Source: Granulicella sp. L60 (GTDB lineage Bacteria; Acidobacteriota; Terriglobia; Terriglobales; Acidobacteriaceae). From it: a stretch of DNA of 64,000 bases. Below the pieces are notes generated by a model. It searched no databases. It was not told the DNA's origin and saw nothing but the letters and a program-made list of their open reading frames with translations. Positions 1 to 9,242 of this stretch are shown here, one piece after another. Each line of letters starts with the position of its first letter. Within the stretch, counting starts at the first letter, position 1. The stretch lies in assembly GCF_009765825.1 (NCBI RefSeq), contig NZ_LMUR01000022.1, positions 319,338-383,337 of the forward strand, read 5' to 3'. The translations under genes were made by a program, and so were the position numbers.

Positions 1-315
1 GCCGACGCGCTCGGCCTCAAAGCGGGACTCGCTGGGGAACTGATGGATGCCGGTGAACTCGACGACCATGCCGGTGGGAGCGCCGCGGAAGAAGCGGGCG
101 AGGTGGCCGATGTTGCGTACGTTCTTGCGATGCAGCCAGGCGTCGCCGCCGAGTGCCTCGACCATCTCGTCGAGCTGCTTGCGTCCGCGCTGCTCCGGGG
201 TTTCGCCGACGGGCTGGACGGGAGCGGCGCTGGGGATGTCGCTGGCCTGCGACCACAGCGGCTGGGACGATGCGAGGAGGATGCCTGCCGCGATGGTGAG
301 GACGAGTTGCTTCAT
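1..315 (-). CDS. Secreted hypothetical protein, 3' part outside window
   Basis: Reading from an ATG at 315 toward position 1 gives 105 open codons that run off the left edge, so the C-terminus is missing. The first ~22 residues form a signal peptide (Lys near the N-terminus, hydrophobic core, then LWSQA). The mature part contains EQRGRKQLDEMVEALGG and a basic/hydrophobic stretch, a style seen in outer-membrane lipoprotein-sorting-like secreted proteins of acidobacteria, but no family can be assigned. GGAGAA lies 7 nt upstream of the start. It follows the SDR gene after a 15-bp gap on the same strand, so the two are probably co-transcribed. Confidence 0.7.
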   Translation of the reverse strand, partial: MKQLVLTIAAGILLASSQPLWSQASDIPSAAPVQPVGETPEQRGRKQLDEMVEALGGDAWLHRKNVRNIGHLARFFRGAPTGMVVEFTGIHQFPSESRFEAERVG

Positions 316-330
316 GTGCAGGTTCTCCGT

Positions 331-1107
331 TTAGCCGACGAGCACCGCGCCGCCGTTGACGTTGAAGATCTCGCCGGAGATGAAGCCTGCGAAAGGAGTG
401 CAGAGGAAGAGGATCGGTGCGGCAATCTCTTCGACGTGCGCGGGGCGTCCGAGCGGGATGAGCGACAGCAGCTTCTTGGACGTAGCGGGATCGCTGAGGA
501 CATCGACGGTGGCTTCGGTGGCGACCCAGCCGGGGGCGACGCAGTTGCAGTAGATGCCGTTGCCGATGAGTTCGGACGAGAGGCTCTTGGTGAGGCTGAT
601 GAGCGCGCCCTTGGTGGCGGCGTAGTCGGCGTGGAAGGCTTCGCCGCGCTGCCCGGCGGTGGAGCTGACGAGGACGATGTGTCCGCGGGCTTGGCTGGGT
701 TGCGACTGCTGGGTTTTCATCTGGGCGACGGCGGCGCGGATGACGCCGAAGACGCTGTCGAGGTTGGTGCCCATGGTGGTGCGCCACTGTTCGGACGACA
801 TCTCCGAGATGGGTGCGTCGTGGGAGGGCCAGATGCCGTGGTTGAGGATGGCGCAGTCGAGGCGTCCGAAGGCAGCGACGGCGGCGGCGACGAGGGCCTG
901 TCCGTCTTCTGGTGTGGAGAGCGGCTGGTGGATCGCGAGGCAGTGCTGCGGGCCGCCGCACTCTGCGACCAGAGCCTCGGCCTGGCGGACGGCGGTGCGG
1001 TAGTTGAAGACGACACGCGCTCCAGCCTGGCGAAAGAGATGGACGGTGGCGGCACCGATTCCGCGTGAGCCGCCGGTGATCAGGGCCACGCGACCGGTGA
1101 GCGACAT
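331..1107 (-). CDS. SDR family NAD(P)-dependent oxidoreductase (FabG-like)
   Basis: A 258-residue classical short-chain dehydrogenase/reductase. The Rossmann glycine motif TGGSRGIGAA is near the N-terminus, an NHG motif follows (classical NAG position), the catalytic Ser is in VLVSSTAG, the YAATK motif supplies Tyr and Lys, and the C-terminus ends in the usual NVNGG region. I chose ATG 1107 because GGGAG lies 6 nt upstream and the protein then begins MSLTGRVALITGG; upstream in-frame starts would add about 37 residues of poor coding sequence. The substrate cannot be deduced; FabG-like 3-oxoacyl reduction is the nearest general description. It lies directly upstream of the secreted-protein gene ending outside the window. 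Confidence 0.9.
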   Translation of the reverse strand: MSLTGRVALITGGSRGIGAATVHLFRQAGARVVFNYRTAVRQAEALVAECGGPQHCLAIHQPLSTPEDGQALVAAAVAAFGRLDCAILNHGIWPSHDAPISEMSSEQWRTTMGTNLDSVFGVIRAAVAQMKTQQSQPSQARGHIVLVSSTAGQRGEAFHADYAATKGALISLTKSLSSELIGNGIYCNCVAPGWVATEATVDVLSDPATSKKLLSLIPLGRPAHVEEIAAPILFLCTPFAGFISGEIFNVNGGAVLVG

Positions 1108-1272
1108 AGTTACTCCCGTATCCATCGATGTAGGCGTAGTCTGGGTCGTCATAGAGCGTGTCGGCACGTACTCGGTCGGCATATACTCGACGCTACCGAA
1201 TCGTACCTCGCGACGCAAGTCATGTAATCACTCGCTATCGCAGGGAGTGTAAAACAGGGAGGCTTCCGCACT

Positions 1273-1659
1273 ATGAAGATCGCCGTAATGATCGCACGCA
1301 TATTGCTTGGACTTATCTTCTTCGTCTTCGGGCTCAACGTCTATCTTCACTTCATCCCCAACCAAACTATGCCGGGCGATGCAGGCGCGCTGGCTGGCCT
1401 CTTGTTCGTGCATGGATGGTTCACCTTCATCGGGATCCTCTATGTCGTCGGCGGATTTCTTCTGATCATCGGACGCTACGTTCCGCTTGGCCTTGTACTG
1501 CTGGGGCCGATTATCGTCAATATTCTGCTGTTTCACGCTACGCTCGCTCCCAGTGGGATCGTGCCTGGGCTGGTGTGCGCCGCGCTTGAGATCTTCCTGA
1601 TCTACGCGTACCGCTTGGCCTTTATGGGCATCTTCCAACACCGCCACGAGATCGGCTAG
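1273..1659 (+). CDS. DoxX family membrane protein
   Basis: A 128-residue integral membrane protein with four predicted hydrophobic helices (about residues 5-25, 43-65, 69-88 and 96-115). The N-terminal RILLGLIFFVFGLN and the overall four-helix size fit the DoxX/DoxD-like family, whose members are often linked to redox or thiosulfate-quinone chemistry but mostly lack a proven function. AGGGAGG precedes the ATG with suitable spacing. It stands alone between the divergent SDR gene and mutY. The short tail RHEIG is cytosolic or periplasmic depending on topology, which the sequence does not settle. Confidence 0.8.
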   Translation: MKIAVMIARILLGLIFFVFGLNVYLHFIPNQTMPGDAGALAGLLFVHGWFTFIGILYVVGGFLLIIGRYVPLGLVLLGPIIVNILLFHATLAPSGIVPGLVCAALEIFLIYAYRLAFMGIFQHRHEIG

Positions 1660-1727
1660 CAGACGCCGCGTCTTTTGCTTCAGGACGGAGCTACAGGTTC
1701 GCGCTTCGGCCTTCCGGCGAGAGGGAT

Positions 1728-1733
1728 TAGACT
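1728..1733 (+). promoter_or_regulatory. Candidate -10 box of mutY (leaderless)
   Basis: TAGACT lies 7 nt before ATG 1741, with TTCGGC 17 nt upstream as a weak -35. No Shine-Dalgarno sequence is present at this start. Confidence 0.4.
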
Positions 1734-1740
1734 GGCAGCG

Positions 1741-2904
1741 ATGCGTTCTTTCTTGCGTGCAGAGGATACGGGCCAGGGTTCCATGTTGCAGCATACTGCC
1801 GCTGAGGCAGTTGAACTGGATGCGGCGCTTCTTCGCCGCAGGCTGATCGGCTGGTACCGCAATCACGCGCGCGAGTTGCCGTGGCGCGGGGTCAGCGATC
1901 CGTATCGCACCTGGGTCTCCGAGGTGATGCTGCAGCAGACCCGCGTGGCTGCCGTGATCGACCACTACGAAGACTTTCTGCGGCGCTTCCCGACGGTGCT
2001 TGCACTCGCGCTTGCGCCTGAGGCGGACGTGCTGGCGAGCTGGTCGGGCCTGGGCTACTACAGGCGTGCGCGCATGCTGCACAAGGCCGCGCAGTTCGTC
2101 ACCAGCGAGCTTGGCGGCGTGCTGCCGAAGACCTCCGTTGAGCTTCGCACGCTGCCGGGCATCGGCGAATACACAAGCGCGGCCATCGCGAGCATCGCCT
2201 TCGGGGAGAGCGTCGCGGTGGTGGATGGCAACGTGGAGCGCGTGCTGCTTCGACTGACCGGACGGCCTGAGTTATCTACCGCCGCAGGCCGCGCCTTTGT
2301 GCAGGGGCAGGCCGATGCGCTGGTTCCGAAGCGGCGGATGAAGGACAACCTGAACGCTGCGGGCGACCATAACCAGGCGATGATGGAGCTGGGTGCGACC
2401 ATCTGTCTGCCGCGTGCTCCGTTGTGCCTGGACTGTCCGTTGCATGCGATGTGCCGGACACGCGGCGAACACGTCACGCCGGTGCGGGCGGCGCAGCGTA
2501 GCCGTCCTGCGTCGTATCTGCTGAGCCTACGCAAGCGCGGGACGCTGACCGAGGTGCTGATGAAGCTTCGGCCTGCCGAGTCCAGCCTGATGCCGGGGAT
2601 GTACGAGCTGCCTCCGCTGCCCGAAGATGCGGTGCAGGGCAGGGAGCCGGTGTTGCGGCTTCGTCACGCCATCACGAATACGAACTACTATGTGCAGGTC
2701 TACGCCTCGCGTGGAACGCAGGATCGCGGGCTGCGGCGCGCTGTTCCCGCAGCCAAGGCCGACCTGGACTGGATTCTGACCAAGCGGCTGAATGCGCTTC
2801 CGCTGACTGGACTGGCTCGCAAGATTCTGCAGCGGTTGGACGTGATGCGGGTGCAACTGCCCGTGCTTCCGGCTGAGCCCACCACGCGGGGACGAAGCGT
2901 TTAG
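1741..2904 (+). CDS. mutY: A/G-specific adenine glycosylase MutY
   Basis: Removes adenine mispaired with 8-oxoguanine in base-excision repair. From ATG 1741 the protein is 387 residues. Glu61 in SEVMLQQT is the catalytic glutamate region, the helix-hairpin-helix LPGIGEYTSAAIAS spans about 138-151, and Asp162 in VVDGNVERV is the catalytic aspartate. Cys222, Cys229, Cys232 and Cys238 form the C-X6-C-X2-C-X5-C iron-sulfur site. A C-terminal MutT-like domain follows from about 255. An open frame extends upstream to 1675 and a second ATG lies at 1783; 1741 is preferred because TAGACT sits 7 nt before it. Monocistronic as far as visible. Confidence 0.95.
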   Translation: MRSFLRAEDTGQGSMLQHTAAEAVELDAALLRRRLIGWYRNHARELPWRGVSDPYRTWVSEVMLQQTRVAAVIDHYEDFLRRFPTVLALALAPEADVLASWSGLGYYRRARMLHKAAQFVTSELGGVLPKTSVELRTLPGIGEYTSAAIASIAFGESVAVVDGNVERVLLRLTGRPELSTAAGRAFVQGQADALVPKRRMKDNLNAAGDHNQAMMELGATICLPRAPLCLDCPLHAMCRTRGEHVTPVRAAQRSRPASYLLSLRKRGTLTEVLMKLRPAESSLMPGMYELPPLPEDAVQGREPVLRLRHAITNTNYYVQVYASRGTQDRGLRRAVPAAKADLDWILTKRLNALPLTGLARKILQRLDVMRVQLPVLPAEPTTRGRSV

Positions 2905-2955
2905 CGGAACTCAGCGGGAGGTGTTCAGAGACTCTGAGCAGCGGATTTCAGCAAG

Positions 2956-3819
2956 CTACTGCATCCGCGCGACTGCACTCTTCTTTGCGCCCTGGGATGC
3001 AGCCCGGGATACAGCCTGAGGTACGGTTTGGGGCGACGGCGACAGCGGATCGGGCATGCTGCGCAGTCTTCCGTTCGACATGCCGGAGCGTCCGCCCTGC
3101 ACTAATGGATGCTGCAGGGTTACGATGACCGCCATCGCCGGCTTCTCGCTGATGCAGGAGTAGCTGTGTACAGTATTGGCGTCGAAGTAGATGGAGTCTC
3201 CCGCCTCGACGTGGTGCATGGATACGCCGTGTCGCACATCCAGTTTGCCGGAGAGCAGATAGAGAAACTCGCAGCCCGCATGCTGGTGGGCACGCGCGAC
3301 ACGGCCCTCCTTCATCGGCAGAAATTCGGCGAAGTAGGGGTCGAGCTGCCGGTCGGGAACGAGGTAGCCGAGGCTCTCGAAGAAGTACGAAGGGTCGTCG
3401 GCCCCGGTCTGGGGCAGGCGCACGCGCTCGTCGCGGCGATGCACGCGGAAGAGGGTCTGCGGCTCGGGCTCGAAGAAGTAGTTCAGGTCCTTCGAGAAGA
3501 CCATGGCGATGCGCGCCAGGTTTCGCAGCGTCGGCACCACGCGGCCGGTCTCAAGCTGCGACAAAAAGCTCGCGGAGAGTCCGGTGTGGCGGCCAAGCTC
3601 GACCAGACCCATCGACTTTTTCAGGCGCAGGTGTTTGATGCGTTCGCCGATGCGCTTCTCTGAGATAAAGGCCTCGGCAACATCACCGTCGATCTGCACG
3701 TGCCGAGCGTCGGTCATCTCGGAGGCGATCGACTCGATACGGTCCAAGGGCTCGACGGGCGAGATGGAGCCTTGAATCGCGCTTAGGGAAGGGTCGGAGG
3801 ACAGGATATCTTTGCTCAT
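2956..3819 (-). CDS. XRE-family transcriptional regulator with cupin domain
   Basis: A 287-residue fusion of a helix-turn-helix domain (about 57-112, IGERIKHLRLKKSMGLVELG onward, then SASFLSQLETGRVVPTLRNL) and a C-terminal cupin_2 domain (about 180-245, with HQHAGCEFLYLLSGKL and AGDSIYFDANTVHSY). Such regulators sense a small ligand or metal in the cupin barrel and control nearby catabolic or stress genes; which ligand is unknown here. The ~55 residues before the HTH are acidic and probably unstructured. TAACTT lies 8 nt before the ATG, and the divergent lipoprotein gene at 4015 could be a target, although nothing proves it. Confidence 0.9.
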   Translation of the reverse strand: MSKDILSSDPSLSAIQGSISPVEPLDRIESIASEMTDARHVQIDGDVAEAFISEKRIGERIKHLRLKKSMGLVELGRHTGLSASFLSQLETGRVVPTLRNLARIAMVFSKDLNYFFEPEPQTLFRVHRRDERVRLPQTGADDPSYFFESLGYLVPDRQLDPYFAEFLPMKEGRVARAHQHAGCEFLYLLSGKLDVRHGVSMHHVEAGDSIYFDANTVHSYSCISEKPAMAVIVTLQHPLVQGGRSGMSNGRLRSMPDPLSPSPQTVPQAVSRAASQGAKKSAVARMQ

Positions 3820-3827
3820 AGGAATAG

Positions 3828-3833
3828 AAGTTA
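3828..3833 (-). promoter_or_regulatory. Candidate -10 box of the XRE-cupin gene
   Basis: TAACTT on the minus strand ends 8 nt before the start codon at 3819, with no Shine-Dalgarno between them. Confidence 0.35.
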
Positions 3834-4001
3834 GCTAGACCAACAGATGTTGAAGTCGAATCAAAAGATGTACGGCTACAGAAGGGTTTTGGATTTTATG
3901 GCGGGCTATTTGGGGTGCAACGTGCTATGTCGCATTTCGGACCGAGACCCGATGATTCGCCTCGGCGCGCTCATCGGGGAGGATAGGAGCGGGCGAAATG
4001 C

Positions 4002-4007
4002 TAGCCT
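4002..4007 (+). promoter_or_regulatory. Candidate -10 box of the FN3 lipoprotein gene
   Basis: TAGCCT ends 7 nt before ATG 4015; no ribosome-binding site intervenes. Confidence 0.35.
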
Positions 4008-4014
4008 GAATCCA

Positions 4015-5412
4015 ATGACGCCTCCGCACAGCCTCCGCCATTCGCACTCCAGTCGATGGCTGGCCGCATCCGCTATGTTGCTGATTGCATTTACCGTTGG
4101 CTGTGCAAGTCCAGCGCCGCCGCGACCGCCGTCGCTGAATCTGCCTGAGATCGTGAAAGATCTTAGCGCGGAACGGGTGGGTACAGAGGTAAGGCTTCGG
4201 TGGACGACGCCGGAAAAGACCACAGACAAGCTTTTTATCAAGGACCCGGTGAAGAATCCGATGACGGCGGAGATCTGTCGGATCGTGTCGCCGACGGCTG
4301 CTTCCAGCGCGGCCTCGGTTGTTGCTGCCTCTTCTGGTACCCCTGCACCTGGTGTTGCGGGGGGTCCGGCGTGTGTGCCGGTCACTCCTGCCGGTCGGCT
4401 GCGGGTCAAGCCGGGTGCATCGGAGTGGGCCGACGCTTTGCCTGCGACACTCACGGTCGATCCTGCCGGGCTGCTCGCCTATCGGGTCCAGATCTTCAAC
4501 GCGAAGGGGCACTCTGCCGGACTGTCGGCGGAGACCTTCGCTGCCTCCGGTGCCGTGCCGCCTGCGGTGGAAGAGCTGCATGCGACTTCGAGCCGCGAGG
4601 GCGCGATGCTGGAGTGGAAGCGAATCGACTCTACCGCCTCGGTGGTGCTGGACCGGCATCTGGTAGGCGCAGATGGGGCGGACGTTCAGCCGCCCGCCAA
4701 AGATTCAAAGAAGACATCGAAGCCTGATGAGGGTAAGTCTTCGAAGAAGCGGAAGGCTGCGAAGACCTCGAAGGCTCCTCAGACTGCGACTGCTCCGGCT
4801 TTGAGTACCACGGCTTCGACGACTCAAACTTCGATGACTCAGGCTGCGTCCGGTGCGCCCGCTGCTTCTGGGTCCAAGACCCTGCAGCTTGCGCCACCCG
4901 CGCCTGTCGAGGTGAGGCTGCGAACGCCGCGCGAGGCTGCCGATGCGGGTGGAACCATCGACCATACGGCGCAGAAGGGTGTGACCTACCACTACTCTGC
5001 ACGGCGAGTCCGCGAGATCTCGGTGGACGGCCACAAGCTGGAGCTGCGGAGCGTCGCCTCCGCACCGGTCACGCTGGCGGTGCGGGATATCTTTCCGCCG
5101 GGCGTTCCCACGGACTTGGAGGCTGTACCCGGCGGAGCCACCGCATCGGACCGTTCTATTGATCTTTCATGGACTCCCGATACGGATCTGGATGTTGTTG
5201 GTTATATTGTGTATCGGCAGGATGTAGATTCAGCAGGGGCAGCTACAGGGACGGCGACGCGTTTGAACGCCAGCCCGGTGGCAGACCCTGCTTATCGGGA
5301 CCAGACCGCTTTGACCGGCCACCGCTATGCCTACCGGGTCTCGGCGATCGACGCAGCAGGAAACGAGAGTGCACCCAGCGCTGAGGCGCAGGAGATGTTA
5401 AGGGAGCAATAA
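4015..5412 (+). CDS. Lipoprotein with fibronectin type III domains
   Basis: A 465-residue predicted lipoprotein. A basic N-terminus and hydrophobic stretch end in the lipobox FTVGC (Cys30), which implies lipid anchoring. Two segments resemble fibronectin type III folds: residues ~45-180 (VRLRWTTPE) and ~375-465 (IDLSWTPDTDLDVVGYIVYR, then HRYAYRVSAIDAAGNES). A Ser/Lys/Thr/Ala-rich low-complexity linker of about 70 residues separates them. The open frame extends upstream to 3847, but ATG 4015 fits both the signal sequence and the TAGCCT box. It ends 3 nt before the next gene, so the two are probably co-transcribed. The binding partner is unknown. Confidence 0.85.
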   Translation: MTPPHSLRHSHSSRWLAASAMLLIAFTVGCASPAPPRPPSLNLPEIVKDLSAERVGTEVRLRWTTPEKTTDKLFIKDPVKNPMTAEICRIVSPTAASSAASVVAASSGTPAPGVAGGPACVPVTPAGRLRVKPGASEWADALPATLTVDPAGLLAYRVQIFNAKGHSAGLSAETFAASGAVPPAVEELHATSSREGAMLEWKRIDSTASVVLDRHLVGADGADVQPPAKDSKKTSKPDEGKSSKKRKAAKTSKAPQTATAPALSTTASTTQTSMTQAASGAPAASGSKTLQLAPPAPVEVRLRTPREAADAGGTIDHTAQKGVTYHYSARRVREISVDGHKLELRSVASAPVTLAVRDIFPPGVPTDLEAVPGGATASDRSIDLSWTPDTDLDVVGYIVYRQDVDSAGAATGTATRLNASPVADPAYRDQTALTGHRYAYRVSAIDAAGNESAPSAEAQEMLREQ

Positions 5413-5415
5413 AAC

Positions 5416-6249
5416 ATGCGTTACTGCAAGTACCTGTCGAACGAGAACGGTACCAGTCTCCCACGCTATGCGCTTGTCGAAAAGCGCGACGGAGAGCTAT
5501 GGGCGACGCTGCCCATGCAGGCTCCGCAGGAGGACCTGACGGCGCGCATTCTGGGCGGCGTGCCGGTGCCGACGCTCTCGATCAACTTTGAGCCGAAGCC
5601 CTTGAGCGAGCTGAAGCTTCTGCCTCCGGTGATGCCCTCGAAGATCGTGTGCGTCGGCCGCAACTACCGCGACCACGCCGCGGAGCTTGGCAACGACGTC
5701 CCCACGGAGCCTCTGCTCTTCCTCAAACCACCCTCGTCGCTGCTCGGTCCGGGAGGCACCATCTGCATGCCTGCCCTCTCGAAACGCGTTGATTATGAGG
5801 GAGAACTGGGCATCGTCATCGGACGCCGCTGCTACAAGATCGGCCCCGACGAGGACGTTCGCCCGTACATTCGCGGCTACGTCTGCGTCAACGACGTCAC
5901 CGCGCGCGACATCCAGAAGTCCGACAGCCAGTGGACGCGGGGCAAGGGCTTCGACACCTTCTGCCCGGTCGGCCCTATCGTCTCGGACGAGATCGACCCG
6001 GTGGCCGGCGCTCCCACGACCGTCTCGACCTGGTTGAACGGCACGTTGAAACAGCAGGGTTCCACCGCCGACTTCATCTTTCCGATCGCCGATCTGCTCC
6101 GCTACATCACCTCGGTGATGACGCTCGAGGCCGGCGACCTGATTCCCACTGGTACCCCCGCAGGAGTAGGAGCCGTTCAGCCCGGTGACCGCATCCAAGT
6201 TAAAGTAGACGGGCTGGGTATCCTCGAAAATCAATTTGCAGCCGAATAA
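5416..6249 (+). CDS. Fumarylacetoacetate hydrolase family protein
   Basis: A 277-residue member of the FAH superfamily, which hydrolyses or decarboxylates 2-oxo acids in aromatic-compound and sugar-acid breakdown. The family's metal-site segments are visible: VGRNYRDHAAELGN, DYEGELGIVIG, VNDVTARDIQ, the WTRGKGFDTFCPVGP loop and a C-terminal IPTGTPAGVG. The length is normal. It starts 3 nt after the lipoprotein stop codon with GGGAG just upstream, which suggests translational coupling. A single family member without pathway neighbours cannot be given a precise substrate; acylpyruvase or 2-hydroxyhepta-2,4-diene-1,7-dioate isomerase-like activity is possible. Confidence 0.9.
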   Translation: MRYCKYLSNENGTSLPRYALVEKRDGELWATLPMQAPQEDLTARILGGVPVPTLSINFEPKPLSELKLLPPVMPSKIVCVGRNYRDHAAELGNDVPTEPLLFLKPPSSLLGPGGTICMPALSKRVDYEGELGIVIGRRCYKIGPDEDVRPYIRGYVCVNDVTARDIQKSDSQWTRGKGFDTFCPVGPIVSDEIDPVAGAPTTVSTWLNGTLKQQGSTADFIFPIADLLRYITSVMTLEAGDLIPTGTPAGVGAVQPGDRIQVKVDGLGILENQFAAE

Positions 6250-6327
6250 AGTCTACCGCGCTCGCCGCAGCAGAGCGCAATCCCTCAGAGCTTGATAAAA
6301 TCTGCATCAGGAAGCGAAGGAGCAACG

Positions 6328-7323
6328 ATGGCCACACTACTGGAACAGCTTCGTGGATACACCAAGGTCGTCGCCGATAGTGGCGACATCAACTCGATCG
6401 AGAAGTTCAAGCCGCAGGATTCCACTACGAATCCTTCGCTGATCGCCGCCGCCGCCGAGATGCCGGCCTACCAGTCCATCGTCGATGACGTACTGAAGCA
6501 GGCCCGCAAGGATGCCGGCTCCAGCGCCTCCGACAAGGACGTCGCCACGCTCGCATTCAAGTCGCTCGCCGTGGCCTTCGGCAAGAAGATCCTCAACATC
6601 GTCCCGGGCCGCGTCTCCACCGAGGTCGATGCCCGGCTCTCCTACGACACAGAGAAGACCAAGGCGCAGGCCCGCGACATCATCGCGCAGTACGACAAGG
6701 CGGGCATCTCCCGCGACCGCGTCCTGATCAAGATCGCCAGCACCTGGGAGGGCATCAAGGCCGCCGAGGCGCTCGAGCTCGAGGGCATTCACTGCAACCT
6801 GACGCTGCTCTTCGGCCTGCACCAGGCCATCGCCTGCGCGGAGGCCAAGGTCACCCTCGTCTCGCCCTTCGTCGGACGTATTCTGGACTGGTACAAGAAG
6901 GACACCGGCAAGGACTACGTCGGCGCGGACGACCCCGGCGTTCAGTCGGTCACGACGATCTACAACTACTACAAGAAGTTCGGCTACAAGACAGTTGTCA
7001 TGGGCGCGAGCTTCCGCAACATCGGCGAGATTAAAGAGCTTGCCGGTTGCGACCTCCTCACCATCGCGCCGAAGCTGCTGGCCGAACTCGACGCCACCGA
7101 AGGCGATCTCCCGCGCAAGCTCGATCCTGCCGCCTCCGAGAAGATGGACATCAAGAAGCTCACCATCGACAAGGCGACCTTCGACAAGATGCACGCCGAA
7201 GACCGCATGGCCCACGACAAGCTGAAGGAAGGCATCGAAGGCTTCTCGAAGGCGCTCGAAGACCTCGAGAAGCTGCTCGCGAAGCGCCTCAGCGAGATCA
7301 GCGAGCCAGCCACCACGCACTAA
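6328..7323 (+). CDS. tal: Transaldolase
   Basis: Transfers a dihydroxyacetone unit between sugar phosphates in the non-oxidative pentose phosphate pathway. From ATG 6328 (GAAGGAG 6 nt upstream) the protein is 331 residues, normal for the TalB-type subfamily. It carries DSTTNPSLI at 31-39 and the Schiff-base lysine Lys135 in [16 protein letters not shown], plus the phosphate-binding [12 protein letters not shown]. An in-frame start at 6292 would add 12 unlikely residues. TAAAAT at 6296-6301 could be the -10 box. A strong terminator follows. Confidence 0.96.
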   Translation: MATLLEQLRGYTKVVADSGDINSIEKFKPQDSTTNPSLIAAAAEMPAYQSIVDDVLKQARKDAGSSASDKDVATLAFKSLAVAFGKKILNIVPGRVSTEVDARLSYDTEKTKAQARDIIAQYDKAGISRDRVLIKIASTWEGIKAAEALELEGIHCNLTLLFGLHQAIACAEAKVTLVSPFVGRILDWYKKDTGKDYVGADDPGVQSVTTIYNYYKKFGYKTVVMGASFRNIGEIKELAGCDLLTIAPKLLAELDATEGDLPRKLDPAASEKMDIKKLTIDKATFDKMHAEDRMAHDKLKEGIEGFSKALEDLEKLLAKRLSEISEPATTH

Positions 7324-7345
7324 TCCTGCTTCATCGAAACCAGAC

Positions 7346-7379
7346 GAGGGCCGGTAGCTTACGCAAGCTGCCGGCCCTC
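7346..7379 (+). terminator. Rho-independent terminator after transaldolase
   Basis: A 15-bp stem (GAGGGCCGGTAGCTT pairing with its complement across one G-T wobble), a 4-nt loop ACGC, then a T-rich tail TCTCTGTTTGTT. It lies between convergent genes. Confidence 0.85.
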
Positions 7380-7394
7380 TCTGTTTGTTCGGAT

Positions 7395-8666
7395 CTACCA
7401 GCGTGCGTTGACGGCAAGACTTCCGGTCTCACCTGAGTCCGGTATCGGCCCACGCTTCCGCGCATACATCCTCTGGTCTGCGATCCGAAGCAGCCGGATC
7501 GAGTCCTGCGCGTCGTCCGGATAGACCGCGATTCCCAGGCTCGCCGTAACGACCATCGATCGGCCGTCCACAAGAATCGGCTCCTCCACGGCTCTCTGAA
7601 TCGAGTCGAGAAGATGTTCGACCGGCTCTCCGCGCGCAAAGTCCGTCGCCACCAGGATGAACTCGTCGCCTCCCAGCCGGGCCAGCGTGTCCGACGAACG
7701 CACCCCGTTATGCAGGTTGCTCGACACCTCGCGGAGCACCTGGTCGCCCGCCACATGGCCGAGCGTGTCGTTGATCGCCTTGAAGCCGTTCAGGTCCACG
7801 ATCACCAGCACAAGCTGCGTGCCCAGCCTGCAGGAGCGTTCGAGCGCGTGCGCCAGCCGTTCCGCGAAGAGCCTCCGGTTCGGAAGCCCCGTCAACTCAT
7901 CGTGCAGCGCGAGCCACTCGTTGCTCGACACCTGCTCCTCCAGCATGATCAGGATCATCCCGATCGAGATGAGCGACTTCTGCATGTTCCACACATGCGA
8001 GGCGATGTCGGCGTACTCGCGATACTTCACGATCTGCGGATGCATCAGGAAGCAGAGCGCCCAGATGGTGAAGCCGGTGACGATGGCGAGCCTGCCCGTG
8101 CTCCTGGCAGGCAGCCGCCGCTGAAAGTTGATCGCCGCGATGGCATAGACGCAGCACAGGCTCCAGTAAACCGTCTCGCGATACTGGCCGCGCTGCACCA
8201 GCCACGCCATGGTCAGCCATCCGCAGGCGTACAGCGCCGCCGACCTCCAGCTCTGCCGCATGGTGAGCGAGCTGATCACGCCGATCAGCAGGCCGAGCAC
8301 AATGCAGGGGAGATACGCGGTCGATCTCAGGATGTGCAGTCCATAGAGGGTCGTGATCGCCAGCAGCGGCAGGGCGTTCAGCGAGAGGTACAACACCCGC
8401 GAGCGTCTGGAGAGCTCGAACTCGCCCGAGGCGCAGACGAAGACCACGCCTGCCAGCAGATAGCAGTCCAGCACGATGACATGCAGCGGCCTGGCCGGAG
8501 GTCCGCTCTGCGCGTAGAAGGTGTGGGCGAGCGCCTCCACTAGCGTGAAGAATAGGCCAAGCAGCCAAAGGCCGACCCGTTCCTGCGGATGCCGCCTACG
8601 CAGCACCATCAGAATAATAATCAGGATCGCGAGTGCAATTAGGTCAGGAACGAAGGCGTAGTTCAT
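7395..8666 (-). CDS. Membrane-anchored diguanylate cyclase (GGDEF)
   Basis: A 423-residue protein that should make cyclic di-GMP. The first ~215 residues contain six to seven hydrophobic segments forming an uncharacterised membrane sensor. The C-terminal GGDEF domain begins with DELTGLPNRRLFAERL and has an intact active site RLGGDEF. The loop upstream of the GGDEF motif lacks a clear RxxD product-inhibition site (RSSDTLARLGGDEF contains RSSD at the right place, so feedback binding is possible). ATG 8666 has GGAG 4 nt upstream; ATG 8687 is the alternative. The stimulus is unknown. Confidence 0.9.
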   Translation of the reverse strand: MNYAFVPDLIALAILIIILMVLRRRHPQERVGLWLLGLFFTLVEALAHTFYAQSGPPARPLHVIVLDCYLLAGVVFVCASGEFELSRRSRVLYLSLNALPLLAITTLYGLHILRSTAYLPCIVLGLLIGVISSLTMRQSWRSAALYACGWLTMAWLVQRGQYRETVYWSLCCVYAIAAINFQRRLPARSTGRLAIVTGFTIWALCFLMHPQIVKYREYADIASHVWNMQKSLISIGMILIMLEEQVSSNEWLALHDELTGLPNRRLFAERLAHALERSCRLGTQLVLVIVDLNGFKAINDTLGHVAGDQVLREVSSNLHNGVRSSDTLARLGGDEFILVATDFARGEPVEHLLDSIQRAVEEPILVDGRSMVVTASLGIAVYPDDAQDSIRLLRIADQRMYARKRGPIPDSGETGSLAVNARW

Positions 8667-8687
8667 CAGACTCCATGCTTGCCCCAT

Positions 8688-9242
8688 GTTGGATTAGGCT
8701 GCCTGCTGCCACCATGGGCGAAGCGTTGTTTCCACCGCTAAACTTTCATTCACTGCCGAACATCCTTCACTGCGGGACATCAATCGAAACGCGAACAAGT
8801 GTTGTGCGCACACACTTGGATGGGCCAACGTCCTCGCCGAAACGCCTGCCGATGTCTCTTATCACATGAAGAGAACACGAGCCTGCGCCAACCGTTGCGG
8901 AGAAGATCAATCCGGTTACCTCTTTCTTCGGCGGATGGATCTGCCGGAGAGGATCGAAATACATTCATTCTTACGGGGACCCAGATCAAGGACGACCAAC
9001 AACGCGATCTCAAACGAGATTTATTACCCGTTGGCGCTGTCGAAATCTCTTCAGATGCTCGAGACAGCGCGCCAGGTGGAGCAGCTATTATCTGACAAAT
9101 CCAGCGAAACGAAAATGAAAATCTCTGCGTTCTGGGTGCAGAGGCTTGCTTCTTCCGCGTGCCGAGCGAATGCGGGGCTGCTTCGCGGTTTGGGATCGGG
9201 TACAATCTCGGAGATTCAGCGGTCAGACCACAAGGAGGAACC
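8688..9242. other. Intergenic region without a supported gene
   Basis: About 550 bp between the diguanylate cyclase and the DUF1508 gene. Open frames here are short or overlap in ways that look non-coding. It holds a palindrome GTGCGCAC inside an imperfect inverted repeat CAAGTG...CACTTG at 8796-8818 (possible operator) and TACAAT at 9201-9206, a candidate -10 box for the gene at 9243. Confidence 0.5.
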